A stretch of DNA of 43,206 nucleotides, taken from contig NZ_FNHS01000025.1 in NCBI RefSeq assembly GCF_900103445.1, positions 1-43,206 on the forward strand, given 5' to 3'. A model generated the notes under the pieces. It was given only the letters and a program-made list of their open reading frames with translations. It made no database searches and was not told where the DNA came from. This document shows positions 1 through 7,389 of the stretch, piece after piece. Both the position numbers and the translations under genes were made by a program. The DNA comes from Methylobacterium phyllostachyos. GTDB lineage: Bacteria; Pseudomonadota; Alphaproteobacteria; Rhizobiales; Beijerinckiaceae. The stretch's first letter is position 1. Each line of letters starts with the position of its first letter.

Positions 1-95
1 CGAGTGCCAGGATCACCATGCGTTCTGGGAAGCCCAGCGCGTGATCCTTCAGGGCAATCTCCAGTCGTCTTGCTGCTCGTTCGAAATTCGGCTTG
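1..95. repeat. Left copy of exact 95-bp terminal overlap (circular junction)
   Basis: These bases are identical to 43112-43206. An exact end-to-end repeat lying inside one gene, whose reading frame continues correctly from the right end into the left end, is the signature of a circular molecule written linearly. Removing one copy gives a 43,111-bp circle. A true terminally redundant linear genome is the alternative. It is less likely because the repeat falls inside a coding sequence and there are no packaging genes. Confidence 0.9.
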
Positions 96-661
96 CGGTC
101 CCCTCGGATCCATACCTCCCACCAGATTTCCTCGTCATCCGCGGGAAAGGTGCCCAGGGCGTCCGTGAATAAGGCACGGACACCAGCGAGCCGGACGTCT
201 TGAAGCGAAGCAACGAGCTTTTCGTTTTTTGGTCGACCGCCTTTGGTGTCTTCGTTCCGGTATTGCGTAACCTTCTGAACGAAGTGATCAGCGGCTCGCT
301 CTGGAACGAACACTGTCGTCTGCACCACCTCAGTATCCTGCGTGATGGGTGCGACAGCGACAATCTCGATGCCCTTGGGGCGGTTCTCAAGTCCATCCAA
401 GGCATCCCGGTGATCAACGGGTATGTCGAACTGGAGGTAGAAGCCCGGCTCTCCGTAACGACGAACGCCTTCCTGATCTGCACGCTGCTGTCGAGCTGCG
501 GCTATCGCTTCCCCGATCGCGCATCCCAGCCTCGCGGCATGGGCGGCCCTGGCACGGGCAGGCGGCTTGCCCGTATGCGGTTGCCTCGGCGAGGTGAAAT
601 CCCGTTGCCGCCCTCCGCCCTCCAAATAGATGTGGGGACGGTCTCTATTCTGATCGGGCAT
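1..661 (-). CDS. ietS: IetS subtilisin-like (S8) protease, N-terminal part (gene continues across the circular join at 41310-43206)
   Basis: This holds the first ~220 codons of the S8 protease whose catalytic part lies at the right end of the window. The frame is open from the ietA stop codon (674-676) down to base 1 and continues, in the same frame, at 43111. I chose ATG at 659-661. It lies 12 bases after the ietA stop, so the two genes are probably translated together, and the predicted start (MPDQNRDRPHIYLEGGG) suits this protease family. The whole protein would be 820 residues. This part is a non-catalytic N-terminal domain: a basic, Arg-rich start, then a stretch with the sequence GEPGFYLQFDIP. 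No signal peptide is visible, so a cytoplasmic protein is expected. In the IetAS system of plasmid pTiC58 the protease acts as the toxin and the ATPase as the antitoxin. Assignment here rests on gene pairing and motifs. Confidence 0.88.
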   Translation of the reverse strand, partial: MPDQNRDRPHIYLEGGGRQRDFTSPRQPHTGKPPARARAAHAARLGCAIGEAIAAARQQRADQEGVRRYGEPGFYLQFDIPVDHRDALDGLENRPKGIEIVAVAPITQDTEVVQTTVFVPERAADHFVQKVTQYRNEDTKGGRPKNEKLVASLQDVRLAGVRALFTDALGTFPADDEEIWWEVWIRGDRKPNFERAARRLEIALKDHALGFPERMVILAL

Positions 662-673
662 GGAGTTGCAGGG

Positions 674-1657
674 TCAGAGGGAGGACGCCTTCCTCTCTGC
701 AATCGCTGCGAGGAAGGCAGCCGTCGTTACACCCTCTAGGTTGTCTAGGACAGCCACCTTCGCGGTCTCATCTGCAACACGCGTGAGCTCGGCCTGTCCG
801 AGCCCGTGTGCTTCTCCCAGGACGCGATCCCAATCGACTTTAGACGTATCGAAAGTTGCAAGCCGGTTCCTAAGTATACCGTATGCGATGTCGCTGCTTG
901 GTGCGTCGTAAATAATCACATCATCGAACCGTCGCGACAGAGCTTTGTCAAGAAGCTCTGGATGGTTCGTCGCAGCAATAATAAGGCTCTGGCCGTCGTC
1001 GTTCTCGATGAACTGTAGGAAGGAGTTTAGTACTCGACGGATCTCGCCCACATCGTTCGGACCAGCGCGTTGGGTGCCAATCGCGTCGAATTCGTCGAAG
1101 AAGTAGACGCCGCGCTGGCTGGCGATCGCATCGAACACAAGGCGCAGGCGAGATGCTGTTTCGCCCATCAGCTTGCCGATGAGCCCGTCGTACCGAACCG
1201 TGAAGAGGGGCAGCTTGAGTTCGCCGGCCAGAGCCGCCGCGGTCATAGTCTTACCTGAGCCCGGAGGTCCTACCAGGAGGAGCTTGCGTCGCGGCGCGAG
1301 GCCTCGGCTTCTCAGCTTCTCCTGCTGCCGTTGCTCTTGGACGACCCGCTTCAGACGGGCCCGGAGATCTGGGGTCAGCACCATGCTGGAAAGCAGGATG
1401 TCTGAGTAGCGGGCATGCAGCAGGTCCGCGAGTTCACCCTTTGGCTGAGCCATGGGCACAGGCCCGGCCCCGCGCCGGGCGACCTTCAGCCCTTTGCTGC
1501 GCGTGGCATCAATGATTTCTCGCAACTCAAGCGCGAGTTTGCCGTGCCCCTGACGAGCCTCATGGGCTGCCAGTTGCGTCGCCACGGAGAGGAAGTGCTC
1601 CTGATCTCCGTCCAGATTGCTGCGCAGGAGCGCAACGATATGGCGTGCGGTGCTCAT
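674..1657 (-). CDS. ietA: IetA AAA+ ATPase, antitoxin/partner of the IetS protease
   Basis: This is a AAA-family ATPase of about 327 residues. Counting from the ATG at 1655-1657, it has Walker A GPPGSGKT near residue 130, Walker B YFFDEFD near 185, a sensor-1 AATN near 228 and an arginine-finger segment SRRFD near 241. The N-terminal ~75 residues are helical and basic. A TTG at 1673-1675 gives six more residues and is an alternative start. I prefer the ATG, although neither has a strong Shine-Dalgarno. The S8 protease ietS follows 12 bases downstream on the same strand. An AAA ATPase directly ahead of a subtilase is the ietA-ietS arrangement, known as a toxin-antitoxin and incompatibility locus on a Ti plasmid and later reported among anti-phage systems. 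The ATPase would restrain or direct the protease in the cytoplasm. Confidence 0.87.
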   Translation of the reverse strand: MSTARHIVALLRSNLDGDQEHFLSVATQLAAHEARQGHGKLALELREIIDATRSKGLKVARRGAGPVPMAQPKGELADLLHARYSDILLSSMVLTPDLRARLKRVVQEQRQQEKLRSRGLAPRRKLLLVGPPGSGKTMTAAALAGELKLPLFTVRYDGLIGKLMGETASRLRLVFDAIASQRGVYFFDEFDAIGTQRAGPNDVGEIRRVLNSFLQFIENDDGQSLIIAATNHPELLDKALSRRFDDVIIYDAPSSDIAYGILRNRLATFDTSKVDWDRVLGEAHGLGQAELTRVADETAKVAVLDNLEGVTTAAFLAAIAERKASSL

Positions 1658-1686
1658 GTCATCGTTCGCGAGCAAAAAACCTTATG

Positions 1687-1704
1687 CCACAAATTCTTAT
1701 GTGG
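1687..1704. promoter_or_regulatory. Small inverted repeat upstream of ietA
   Basis: CCACA and TGTGG arms are separated by an AT-rich 8-base spacer, about 30 bases before the ietA start. With a one-base bulge the arms extend to TGCCACA/TGTGGTGCA. The position fits an operator or promoter element for ietAS. The arms are short, so this is only a candidate. Confidence 0.3.
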
Positions 1705-1796
1705 TGCAGCAACCCCAGGTTCACACGAGCGGCCTATCGTCACCAGTGCTACGGAACACCGCTCCGGCAAATTCGAGCGAACTGGTGAGTCGTCGC

Positions 1797-1880
1797 TTAA
1801 CCCTGCTGCCGTTTTCGTAGTGTCAGCGCCGCGGCCATGTTGGGCTGAGCGACCTCGGTGAGGAAGATTTTAGGCGTCAC
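1797..1880 (-). pseudogene. Truncated 5' remnant of a gene related to the one at 8608-9144
   Basis: Reading left from the GTG at 1878-1880, the first 20 codons match the start of the intact gene at 8608-9144. By hand, 15 of 20 residues (shared FL.EVA.PNM.AALT) and 48 of 60 bases are the same. The similarity then stops abruptly after ACA at about 1821, and the frame ends eight codons later at 1797. The remnant overlaps the end of the 1870-2673 gene by 11 bases. The rest of the family domain is missing and the ietAS upstream region starts in its place. I read this as a gene cut by the event that brought in, or rearranged, the ietAS module. Confidence 0.7.
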
Positions 1881-2673
1881 CGGCCGAGCCATGGTTCTCC
1901 GATGGCGTCTCAGGCGCGAAGGCACCGAAGGCTGGGATGGCGGGGTCGTCGAAGCACATTCGGACCACCCGCTCGCCGATTGTGTAGACTTTGAACAGCG
2001 GGACGGTATGGCCGGCATCCGCCCATTCACTCTCCAGAGCCTCGGCAAACCAAGTGCTTCCTGGGACAGTAGCCGCCATACCCGCCCGGTGTAGATCGTT
2101 CGCTGGCGCAAGCCAGGATGAGAGCTGCATTGACGCATAAACCAGTGTTGTGAGCCTGAGAGGGTGGGCGAGTTGATCGCCTGATGCCTCGATCTCTGCC
2201 GCGGTCAGGAGGTCCTTTTCCAGCCGGTACACGGTCTGGAGCAGATGCAGGCTCGGCTCGGTAAGGACGTCGAGGGCCCGGGCGATCTCGAGCCGCTCAG
2301 CTGATGGCAAATCGGATGACCCGAGTTCTACGACGGCACGAGCCAGGGCGTCGGCCATGCGCGGGTTTGTCTCCGTCAGCATGCGTCGGATCGCGGCGTG
2401 CGCCGAGAGTTGGTAGATTTCGTCGGCCGCGAGCCGCTCGCGTGTTCCGGCCTCCAGGCGGTCGATACGCTCGCCGATGCCGTCCAGCAGGCGATCGGTC
2501 AGGCGCGCATTGGCGAAGTCGATGCCGAGCTGACCGAGATCGAACACGAGGGCGGCCCACGGGATGCTGCTCAACGCCGCCTTAGCGCTCAGCACCCCGA
2601 CCTTCTGTAGCAACTGCGGCCCGGCGCGCATCGGCTCTCGGGACGGGTCCGGCAAAGCGACATCGCCGCTCAT
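1870..2673 (-). CDS. Hypothetical 267-residue helical protein
   Basis: I do not recognise this protein. It is mostly alpha-helical by composition, acidic and Ala/Leu-rich. Near residues 30-50 there is a moderately hydrophobic stretch (KAALSSIPWAALVFDLGQLGI) that could pack against a membrane or partner. The middle contains several LE/ER-rich helices. Its ATG overlaps the stop codon of the upstream helix-turn-helix gene (ATGA at 2670-2673), so the two are translationally coupled and may form a regulator plus effector pair. The start is fixed by that overlap. No catalytic motif is visible. Confidence 0.72.
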   Translation of the reverse strand: MSGDVALPDPSREPMRAGPQLLQKVGVLSAKAALSSIPWAALVFDLGQLGIDFANARLTDRLLDGIGERIDRLEAGTRERLAADEIYQLSAHAAIRRMLTETNPRMADALARAVVELGSSDLPSAERLEIARALDVLTEPSLHLLQTVYRLEKDLLTAAEIEASGDQLAHPLRLTTLVYASMQLSSWLAPANDLHRAGMAATVPGSTWFAEALESEWADAGHTVPLFKVYTIGERVVRMCFDDPAIPAFGAFAPETPSENHGSAGDA

Positions 2674-3002
2674 CCTTCTGAGCCGCTACGCACTCGGAAC
2701 CGGATCCCAGCCCCGCCGCCGTTCTCAGGGATGAACTCAAGGCCCGCGGCTTCGAAGGCCGTGATCAGAGCGCGCATGTTTGCGCCCATCATCCGGGCCG
2801 TCTCGGGCTTAGCTTCGAAGGCCTCGATCGTTGGAGCGGGGACCCGCGATGCCTCGAACAGGTCCGTTTGACGCCACCCAAGCATGGCTCGTGCAGCTCG
2901 ACACAACCTGGGCGTTAGGCGGATCGGTTGTTCAGGCATCAGGTTGGGATCTCCAACCCGCAGGGTACCCAAGCGCCGCAAGAATTTCAATGGCTGAGCC
3001 AT
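2670..3002 (-). CDS. Helix-turn-helix (Xre-like) transcriptional regulator
   Basis: This is a small DNA-binding protein. The core reads LTPRLCRAARAMLGWRQTDL, then EASRVPAPTIEAFE. It is the same pattern as the regulator at 7066-7296, and typical of alphaproteobacterial Xre-type regulators in which a repeat 'RAARALLGWSQ..L' helix precedes the recognition helix. Three ATG starts are possible: 3035, 3002 and 2939. I give 3002 as a compromise, and the conserved domain only needs the 2939 start. It is coupled to 1870-2673 by a 4-base overlap. A palindrome at 3036-3054 lies just upstream, in the divergent promoter region, and is the likely autoregulatory operator. Confidence 0.8.
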   Translation of the reverse strand: MAQPLKFLRRLGTLRVGDPNLMPEQPIRLTPRLCRAARAMLGWRQTDLFEASRVPAPTIEAFEAKPETARMMGANMRALITAFEAAGLEFIPENGGGAGIRFRVRSGSEG

Positions 3003-3009
3003 AGGGCTA

Positions 3010-3054
3010 TTGACAGACCCGCTAGCTAGCCTCATCCTATGGTTATTCCATAGG
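3010..3054 (+). promoter_or_regulatory. Divergent promoter region with palindromic operator
   Basis: A perfect TTGACA (-35-like) lies at 3010-3015. It is followed by a perfect inverted repeat CCTATGG-TTATT-CCATAGG at 3036-3054 and preceded by the 10-base palindrome GCTAGCTAGC. No good -10 box is seen at the ideal spacing. The palindrome would cover the start region of the rightward transcript for 3069-3371 and sits just ahead of the leftward regulator gene, so binding by that regulator is a natural guess. Confidence 0.45.
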
Positions 3055-3068
3055 TTGATGGTTCAGCC

Positions 3069-3371
3069 ATGACAATTCAGCGCCGCATCTCCTGGAACGC
3101 TGCCCTTCGCGATATGCGGAGCGACCGCGCCTCCGTCGTCCCGGGCCTCGTCTCGGCTCGGTCGCTGATCCAGGCACTGGCTCGTCACCGTCGCACCCGT
3201 TTCGTCGCTCCGACCGGTGCGTTCGACCGGGCTGCCATCATGGCCGCCGCCATCGAGGCAGCAAAGGCTCACCAGGAGCGCACCGGCGCCGCCTGGGCCG
3301 CCAGCATGTCGGTCGGCCTGACCGCCGCCTGGCAGGCTGCCCGCGCCGCCCGCCTCGCCCTCTCACACTGA
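3069..3371 (+). CDS. Hypothetical 100-residue basic protein
   Basis: I do not recognise this protein. It is short, Arg/Ala-rich and predicted to be helical. Its C-terminal half (from about residue 57, AIMAAAIEAAKAHQERTG onward) looks like one long amphipathic helix. ATG at 3069 is the first start after the divergent operator, though no strong ribosome binding site precedes it. It is transcribed away from the helix-turn-helix regulator. The next gene begins 76 bases later on the same strand. Confidence 0.6.
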   Translation: MTIQRRISWNAALRDMRSDRASVVPGLVSARSLIQALARHRRTRFVAPTGAFDRAAIMAAAIEAAKAHQERTGAAWAASMSVGLTAAWQAARAARLALSH

Positions 3372-3447
3372 TCTGACACGCGCCGCCACGGCGCACCCCT
3401 TCGCCACCGCCGACCCGCCGCCACGAGCCCTCACCGGAGCCCGAACG

Positions 3448-4011
3448 ATGACGCACGCCCGCATCCCCGATTTCAGCATCCTGCCTGCCACCCTGGCGGT
3501 CTCGACACGCATCCTATCGAGCGATCCGGTCCTGGAGGCGATCGACGCGCACGCCGAGGCCTGGGCCGTGTTCCAGATCGCCGACGCCGGCCGACCCTCA
3601 GAGGCCACGGAGGACGCCATGAGCGTCGCGCTCGAGGATCTGCTCGCCACCCCGTGCAGCTCGCACTTCGGCGCGCTAGCGCTAATCCGACACCTGCGCT
3701 GGCTCATCCGCGAGGAGGCGATCACCGCGGACGCCGACGATGTGCTGGGCCGCCTCGTCCTGGTCCGCGAGGCCGACCTGTCCCGGTTTGCCGGGTCGGA
3801 TCTGCCACCCGACCTGCTGCCGGTCGCGTCGCCGCTCGGTCGCTTCGCCCCGCCTGTCGTACCCGGTCTGCCGCCTGCCCTGACCGCACCGCAGGGTGAT
3901 CCCATCCTGCGCCGGGTGCTCCGCGCCTCCGGCCTCGCCGGCGAGATCTTCGCGACCATCGCCATCATCGGCGGCGGTGCCGTCCTCACGGGCCTCGCGA
4001 CCCTGCTCTGA
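3448..4011 (+). CDS. Hypothetical 187-residue protein with a repeat unit shared with the next gene
   Basis: Residues ~27-95 carry a pattern DPVLEAIDAHAEAWAVF..., ending in ...GALALIRHLRWL. The same pattern recurs inside the neighbouring 832-residue protein (DPV/I...I..H.AA.A ... P....GA.AL..YL). The C-terminal ~25 residues (EIFATIAIIGGGAVLTGLATLL) form a convincing single transmembrane helix, so the protein is probably a tail-anchored membrane protein. Function is unknown. The next gene starts 76 bases downstream. Confidence 0.68.
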   Translation: MTHARIPDFSILPATLAVSTRILSSDPVLEAIDAHAEAWAVFQIADAGRPSEATEDAMSVALEDLLATPCSSHFGALALIRHLRWLIREEAITADADDVLGRLVLVREADLSRFAGSDLPPDLLPVASPLGRFAPPVVPGLPPALTAPQGDPILRRVLRASGLAGEIFATIAIIGGGAVLTGLATLL

Positions 4012-4087
4012 CCCGCCGACGCGGCGGGCCACCCCGTCGCGCCTCTGTCCCCTGATCCTGCGATCCCCTGATCCCCGGAGGCCGCCC

Positions 4088-6586
4088 GTGTCTTCTCGCA
4101 AGTCTTCGTCCGTCCCGAACCATCGTCCGCAGAAGCAGAGCCTCAAGCAGCGTGCCGCTCAATCCCGCGACGCCGCCGATCGCTTCATCAAGCCGGCGGC
4201 CGGTCAGGTTACCGATCAACCTCACCGCGCATCCCTACCGGAAGGTTCTGCTGCGGATCGCCGTGAGCCTGCCTTTCCGGCCGGCGGCACGGCCTCGCAC
4301 GATGCCGGACGAGGCCAATCCGCCGATCCCGGCCGCGCTGATGCGGCCTGCGGGCGTGCGCCTCACCGGGAGCACGACATGGGCCGACACGAGACCTTCG
4401 AGAACGCTGCGCCGTTCGCTGATGAACTGCTGGCGGGTACCATCCTCGGACGACCGCTGCTGCAGGACACGACCTTTGGTGCAGTGGCCCCTGGCGATGA
4501 TCCTGTGCACGGCCTGATCGCGGAACACCGAGCCGCCTTCGCCGAATGGGATCGGCTGTCGGCTGTCTGGAACGAGATGGTGCCGAGTGACCCGGGCTAC
4601 GCTGAAGCCATGGCCGCCTCGAACGAGCCGGGCAAGCGAGAGGCTGTCGCGTTCGATGCCCTGTTCTCCGCGCGGCCAACCTCCTTAGCAGGTGCGACGG
4701 CACTGGCATCGTACCTCGTCGAGATCGTCGAACGCACCCGCATCGACGCCCATCCTGGAAACGGCGAGCGGGCGCTCGGCACGATCGCGGCAGCGCTCCG
4801 CGGCCTCGAACCATCCCGCGTGGCGCTCGCCGACGTCGGCCTCACCAGCGAGATCTCGGAGGACGTGTTCGCGGCGATCGAAGATCACCGGGACATCATG
4901 GTGACGACGGCCGACCCCTCCGAGAATGATGAGGAGTTCGACCGTGAAGCCGCGATGCAGAACGCGGCCGAGCGCGCGGTGGCCCATGCGCCGGTGCGGT
5001 CGCTCGCCGACCTGCGCGCGAAGCTGACGTACCTCCTGCCCATCATCGCACCCGACATGCTGGACCGGACCCACATCCAGCACCTCGAAGCGATCCGGGC
5101 CGACATGGACCGGCTGTGTCGCGAGCGGTCCCGTCCGGCCGACAACCACGAGGACGCCGAACTGCTGCGGCTCGGCGAACAGCTGGATCGGGCTCATGCC
5201 CGGTGGCGCGTCGCGGTCTGGCAGTATCGGGAGCCAGAGGCGCGCCTAAAGCAGGCCCTGGAGGCAGCGCGGGCCCGGGGCGGGCCGACCCCTGGCCAGC
5301 TTGAGGCCGCCTGGAACCTGCCCGGTGTGGAGGAGGCGCACACGAACGAGGAGCGCGCGTTCGGCGATCTGGACCCGATCTGCGAGGCGATCTGGCGGCT
5401 GCCGGCCAGCACGCCCGCGGGGCTCGCCGTGAAGGCCAGGGCAGCTCTGGCCCATGTCTGGCCGCGCGGCGACTTCGAGGCCGCTGCCGCGGACGGCGAC
5501 GAGGAGACGCTGACTGAGAAGTCCGCGCGCCGCCTGATTGAGGCGTGCTGCACGCTGGCCGGTGTGGATTGGCGCGGTGATCCGATCGCGCCCCCTCTGC
5601 CGGATCCGATCTTCCCTGCCATCGAGCGGCATCTCGCGGCCCGGGCCGCCTGCCTCGGCCTCGACGATGGTAGGGACAAGGAGGGTTACGAAGCCGCGCA
5701 CGACCGGCGCATCGCCGCGCTCGACGCGGTCGAGGGTACCCGCCCAACCACGGTCGCCGGCCTTCTAGCCCTCGCCCGCCACATGCAGACCTACCTAACC
5801 GGCAACGGCGAGCCGCCGGAGCATAGCTTCTCGGACAAAGAGCATGCCTTCGCGGGTCTGATCCAAGCCTGCCTCGGCCTGCACGCGGCCCGCTACCCTG
5901 GCATGGATCGGGACTGGGCGGCGACCGCAGCCTACCACCCTGGGTTTCTTCCGGTGCCGCAGCATCAGCCAGCGGCTCTGATGGCGCTTGAATACGCCAT
6001 ACCGCAGGAGGCTGCCCGGCTTCTGGCCCTGGCTGAAGCCGAGTTCGAGCGACGCCGTGAGGCCTACGTCGGGTTTCACGACCCGGCCGTCTGGCCGAAA
6101 GTCGCGGCCGACCTGCGCCGCGACATGCGGATGGACGCTCTGGCCGCCGCCGCTGCGCCCGCGATGAGCGGGGGCGTGGCAGCGGGGTCTGATCAGCGCG
6201 CCACACCGGACCTCGTCGGCATACTGGACCTCGAGTCCGCCACGATGGACGAGCTGCAGACCATTCAGGACTTAGCGGAGCACGTCGGCGCGGTGGCCTA
6301 CGCTTATGCCTGGGGACCCTGCTGCCATCGACGCGAACATCCCCTTGGGGCCTCCGACTACAACGAGGTCGGCAAGCTGATGCACTGGCTCGGGGACGCC
6401 CTGACCGATGTCGAGAGCGCAGTCGACCGAGAGGTCGCGGGCCGGGTAGCGGGCGACAGAAGCGGCCGCGAGACGCGCCTGTCGATGCGGGCCGTGCCGA
6501 TCATCGACAATGGCGACCCCGATGCCATCGAGGCGTTCGCCCGCGAGCTGCTCGACCACGCCGCCGCCGAGCGCGAGGGGCGCTGA
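4088..6586 (+). CDS. Large hypothetical protein with internal helical repeats (832 residues)
   Basis: The start is GTG at 4088, seven bases after a GGAGG ribosome binding site. ATG at 4379 (residue 98) is an alternative, with a weaker GGGAG before it. The first ~97 residues are basic, Ser/Pro/Ala-rich and probably disordered. The rest is helical and contains a degenerate repeat of about 75-100 residues, clearest near residues 138-212 (DPVHGLIAEHRAAFAEWD ... RPTSLAGATALASYL) and 506-575 (DPIFPAIERHLAARA ... RPTTVAGLLALARHM), with a weaker copy around 360-457. The unit also occurs in the preceding gene. No enzyme motif is visible. Because the repeat is modular and helical, a scaffold or binding role is possible, but that is a guess. 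Confidence 0.75.
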   Translation: MSSRKSSSVPNHRPQKQSLKQRAAQSRDAADRFIKPAAGQVTDQPHRASLPEGSAADRREPAFPAGGTASHDAGRGQSADPGRADAACGRAPHREHDMGRHETFENAAPFADELLAGTILGRPLLQDTTFGAVAPGDDPVHGLIAEHRAAFAEWDRLSAVWNEMVPSDPGYAEAMAASNEPGKREAVAFDALFSARPTSLAGATALASYLVEIVERTRIDAHPGNGERALGTIAAALRGLEPSRVALADVGLTSEISEDVFAAIEDHRDIMVTTADPSENDEEFDREAAMQNAAERAVAHAPVRSLADLRAKLTYLLPIIAPDMLDRTHIQHLEAIRADMDRLCRERSRPADNHEDAELLRLGEQLDRAHARWRVAVWQYREPEARLKQALEAARARGGPTPGQLEAAWNLPGVEEAHTNEERAFGDLDPICEAIWRLPASTPAGLAVKARAALAHVWPRGDFEAAAADGDEETLTEKSARRLIEACCTLAGVDWRGDPIAPPLPDPIFPAIERHLAARAACLGLDDGRDKEGYEAAHDRRIAALDAVEGTRPTTVAGLLALARHMQTYLTGNGEPPEHSFSDKEHAFAGLIQACLGLHAARYPGMDRDWAATAAYHPGFLPVPQHQPAALMALEYAIPQEAARLLALAEAEFERRREAYVGFHDPAVWPKVAADLRRDMRMDALAAAAAPAMSGGVAAGSDQRATPDLVGILDLESATMDELQTIQDLAEHVGAVAYAYAWGPCCHRREHPLGASDYNEVGKLMHWLGDALTDVESAVDREVAGRVAGDRSGRETRLSMRAVPIIDNGDPDAIEAFARELLDHAAAEREGR

Positions 6587-6680
6587 TCGCGCTCCCTCAT
6601 CACCCCTTCGTAGCCGTGCGTACCGCCCCGGCCGGATCCTGCCGGGAGACTATTGGTCCAACCCAGTTCCGAGACCCATC

Positions 6681-6962
6681 ATGAGCAAGATCGTCCCCTT
6701 CCCGGGCCCTCGTGAGATACCCACTGCCCAGCCGATCCCGCGCGAGGAGTTCGAGCGGCTGGCGGAACTCGCCCTCGATATCGTCGACCGGATCGTCGCC
6801 ATTCTGGACGATGGGGACGGCGATCCCGACCGCGAGGACGGGGGTGATGCCGAGCCAAGCCTCGGCGCTCCCGAGAACCACCACGGCAGCCAAGTCGTCT
6901 GGTTGCGCGGCTCCGACCGCGATCTGGAGATCGGCAGTCAGGAACCGGACGCATGCGTCTGA
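6681..6962 (+). CDS. Hypothetical 93-residue acidic protein
   Basis: ATG at 6681 opens a small protein with a Pro-rich start (MSKIVPFPGP), a predicted helix EEFERLAELALDIVDRIVAILDD and a strongly acidic, low-complexity tail rich in Asp and Glu. Small acidic proteins with this layout are common on alphaproteobacterial plasmids, but I cannot name a family. It stands 94 bases after the 832-residue gene on the same strand and is probably cotranscribed with it. Confidence 0.6.
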   Translation: MSKIVPFPGPREIPTAQPIPREEFERLAELALDIVDRIVAILDDGDGDPDREDGGDAEPSLGAPENHHGSQVVWLRGSDRDLEIGSQEPDACV

Positions 6963-7065
6963 TCCTGCTCGTGTTTGCGGGCGGCGCGGCCAAACGCTTT
7001 GCATTTGCGGTGAATAACTAGTGTTGCGGGTTGACGGCGATTGTTGGCAGATCGAGCCTGCTCCA

Positions 7066-7296
7066 ATGCTCACTGCTGCGCAGGCTCGTGCCGCTCGCGC
7101 TCTGCTTGACTGGTCACAGACCCAGTTCGCGGCGGCTTCGCACCTGGGGCTGTCCACGATCCGCGATTTTGAGAAGGGCCGGCGCATGCCGGGCCACAAC
7201 AACCTCGCCGGCATGGTCCGGGCGCTTGAGCAAGCCGGCGTGATCCTGCTGGCAGACGAGGGCAACGGCCGGGGCGAGGGCGTCAGGCGGCGGTAG
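7066..7296 (+). CDS. Helix-turn-helix (Xre-like) transcriptional regulator
   Basis: This is a single-domain DNA-binding protein of 76 residues from ATG 7066, or 91 from the in-frame GTG at 7021. The motif reads LTAAQARAARALLDWSQTQF, then ASHLGLSTIRDFEKGRR and NLAGMVRALEQAGV. That is the typical alphaproteobacterial short Xre regulator, ending with the 'ALE.AGV..L' strand-forming tail. It is a paralogue of the regulator at 2670-3002. The conserved domain starts at the ATG, which is why I prefer it. It may control the operon that follows at 7390. Confidence 0.82.
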   Translation: MLTAAQARAARALLDWSQTQFAAASHLGLSTIRDFEKGRRMPGHNNLAGMVRALEQAGVILLADEGNGRGEGVRRR

Positions 7297-7389
7297 ACGA
7301 GATCGGCCCAGGCGACCGGGCGATCTCGCACTCGGAACATTCTGGCAACGCAGCGAGGCCTCAGGCCCGCCCGAACGGGAAGCTCAGCG

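Noticed and set aside
200..739. Open frame on the plus strand across ietS
   Set aside because: It runs antisense to the conserved ietS frame, which is continuous with the catalytic part across the join. A shadow frame of GC-rich DNA.
3896..4087. Extension of the 832-residue protein upstream of 4088
   Set aside because: The extra residues are Ser/Pro/Arg-rich and overlap the end of the previous gene. The GTG at 4088 has GGAGG at good distance.
4152..4517. Overlapping plus-strand frame inside the 832-residue gene
   Set aside because: Low-complexity composition and no ribosome binding site. Considered a shadow.
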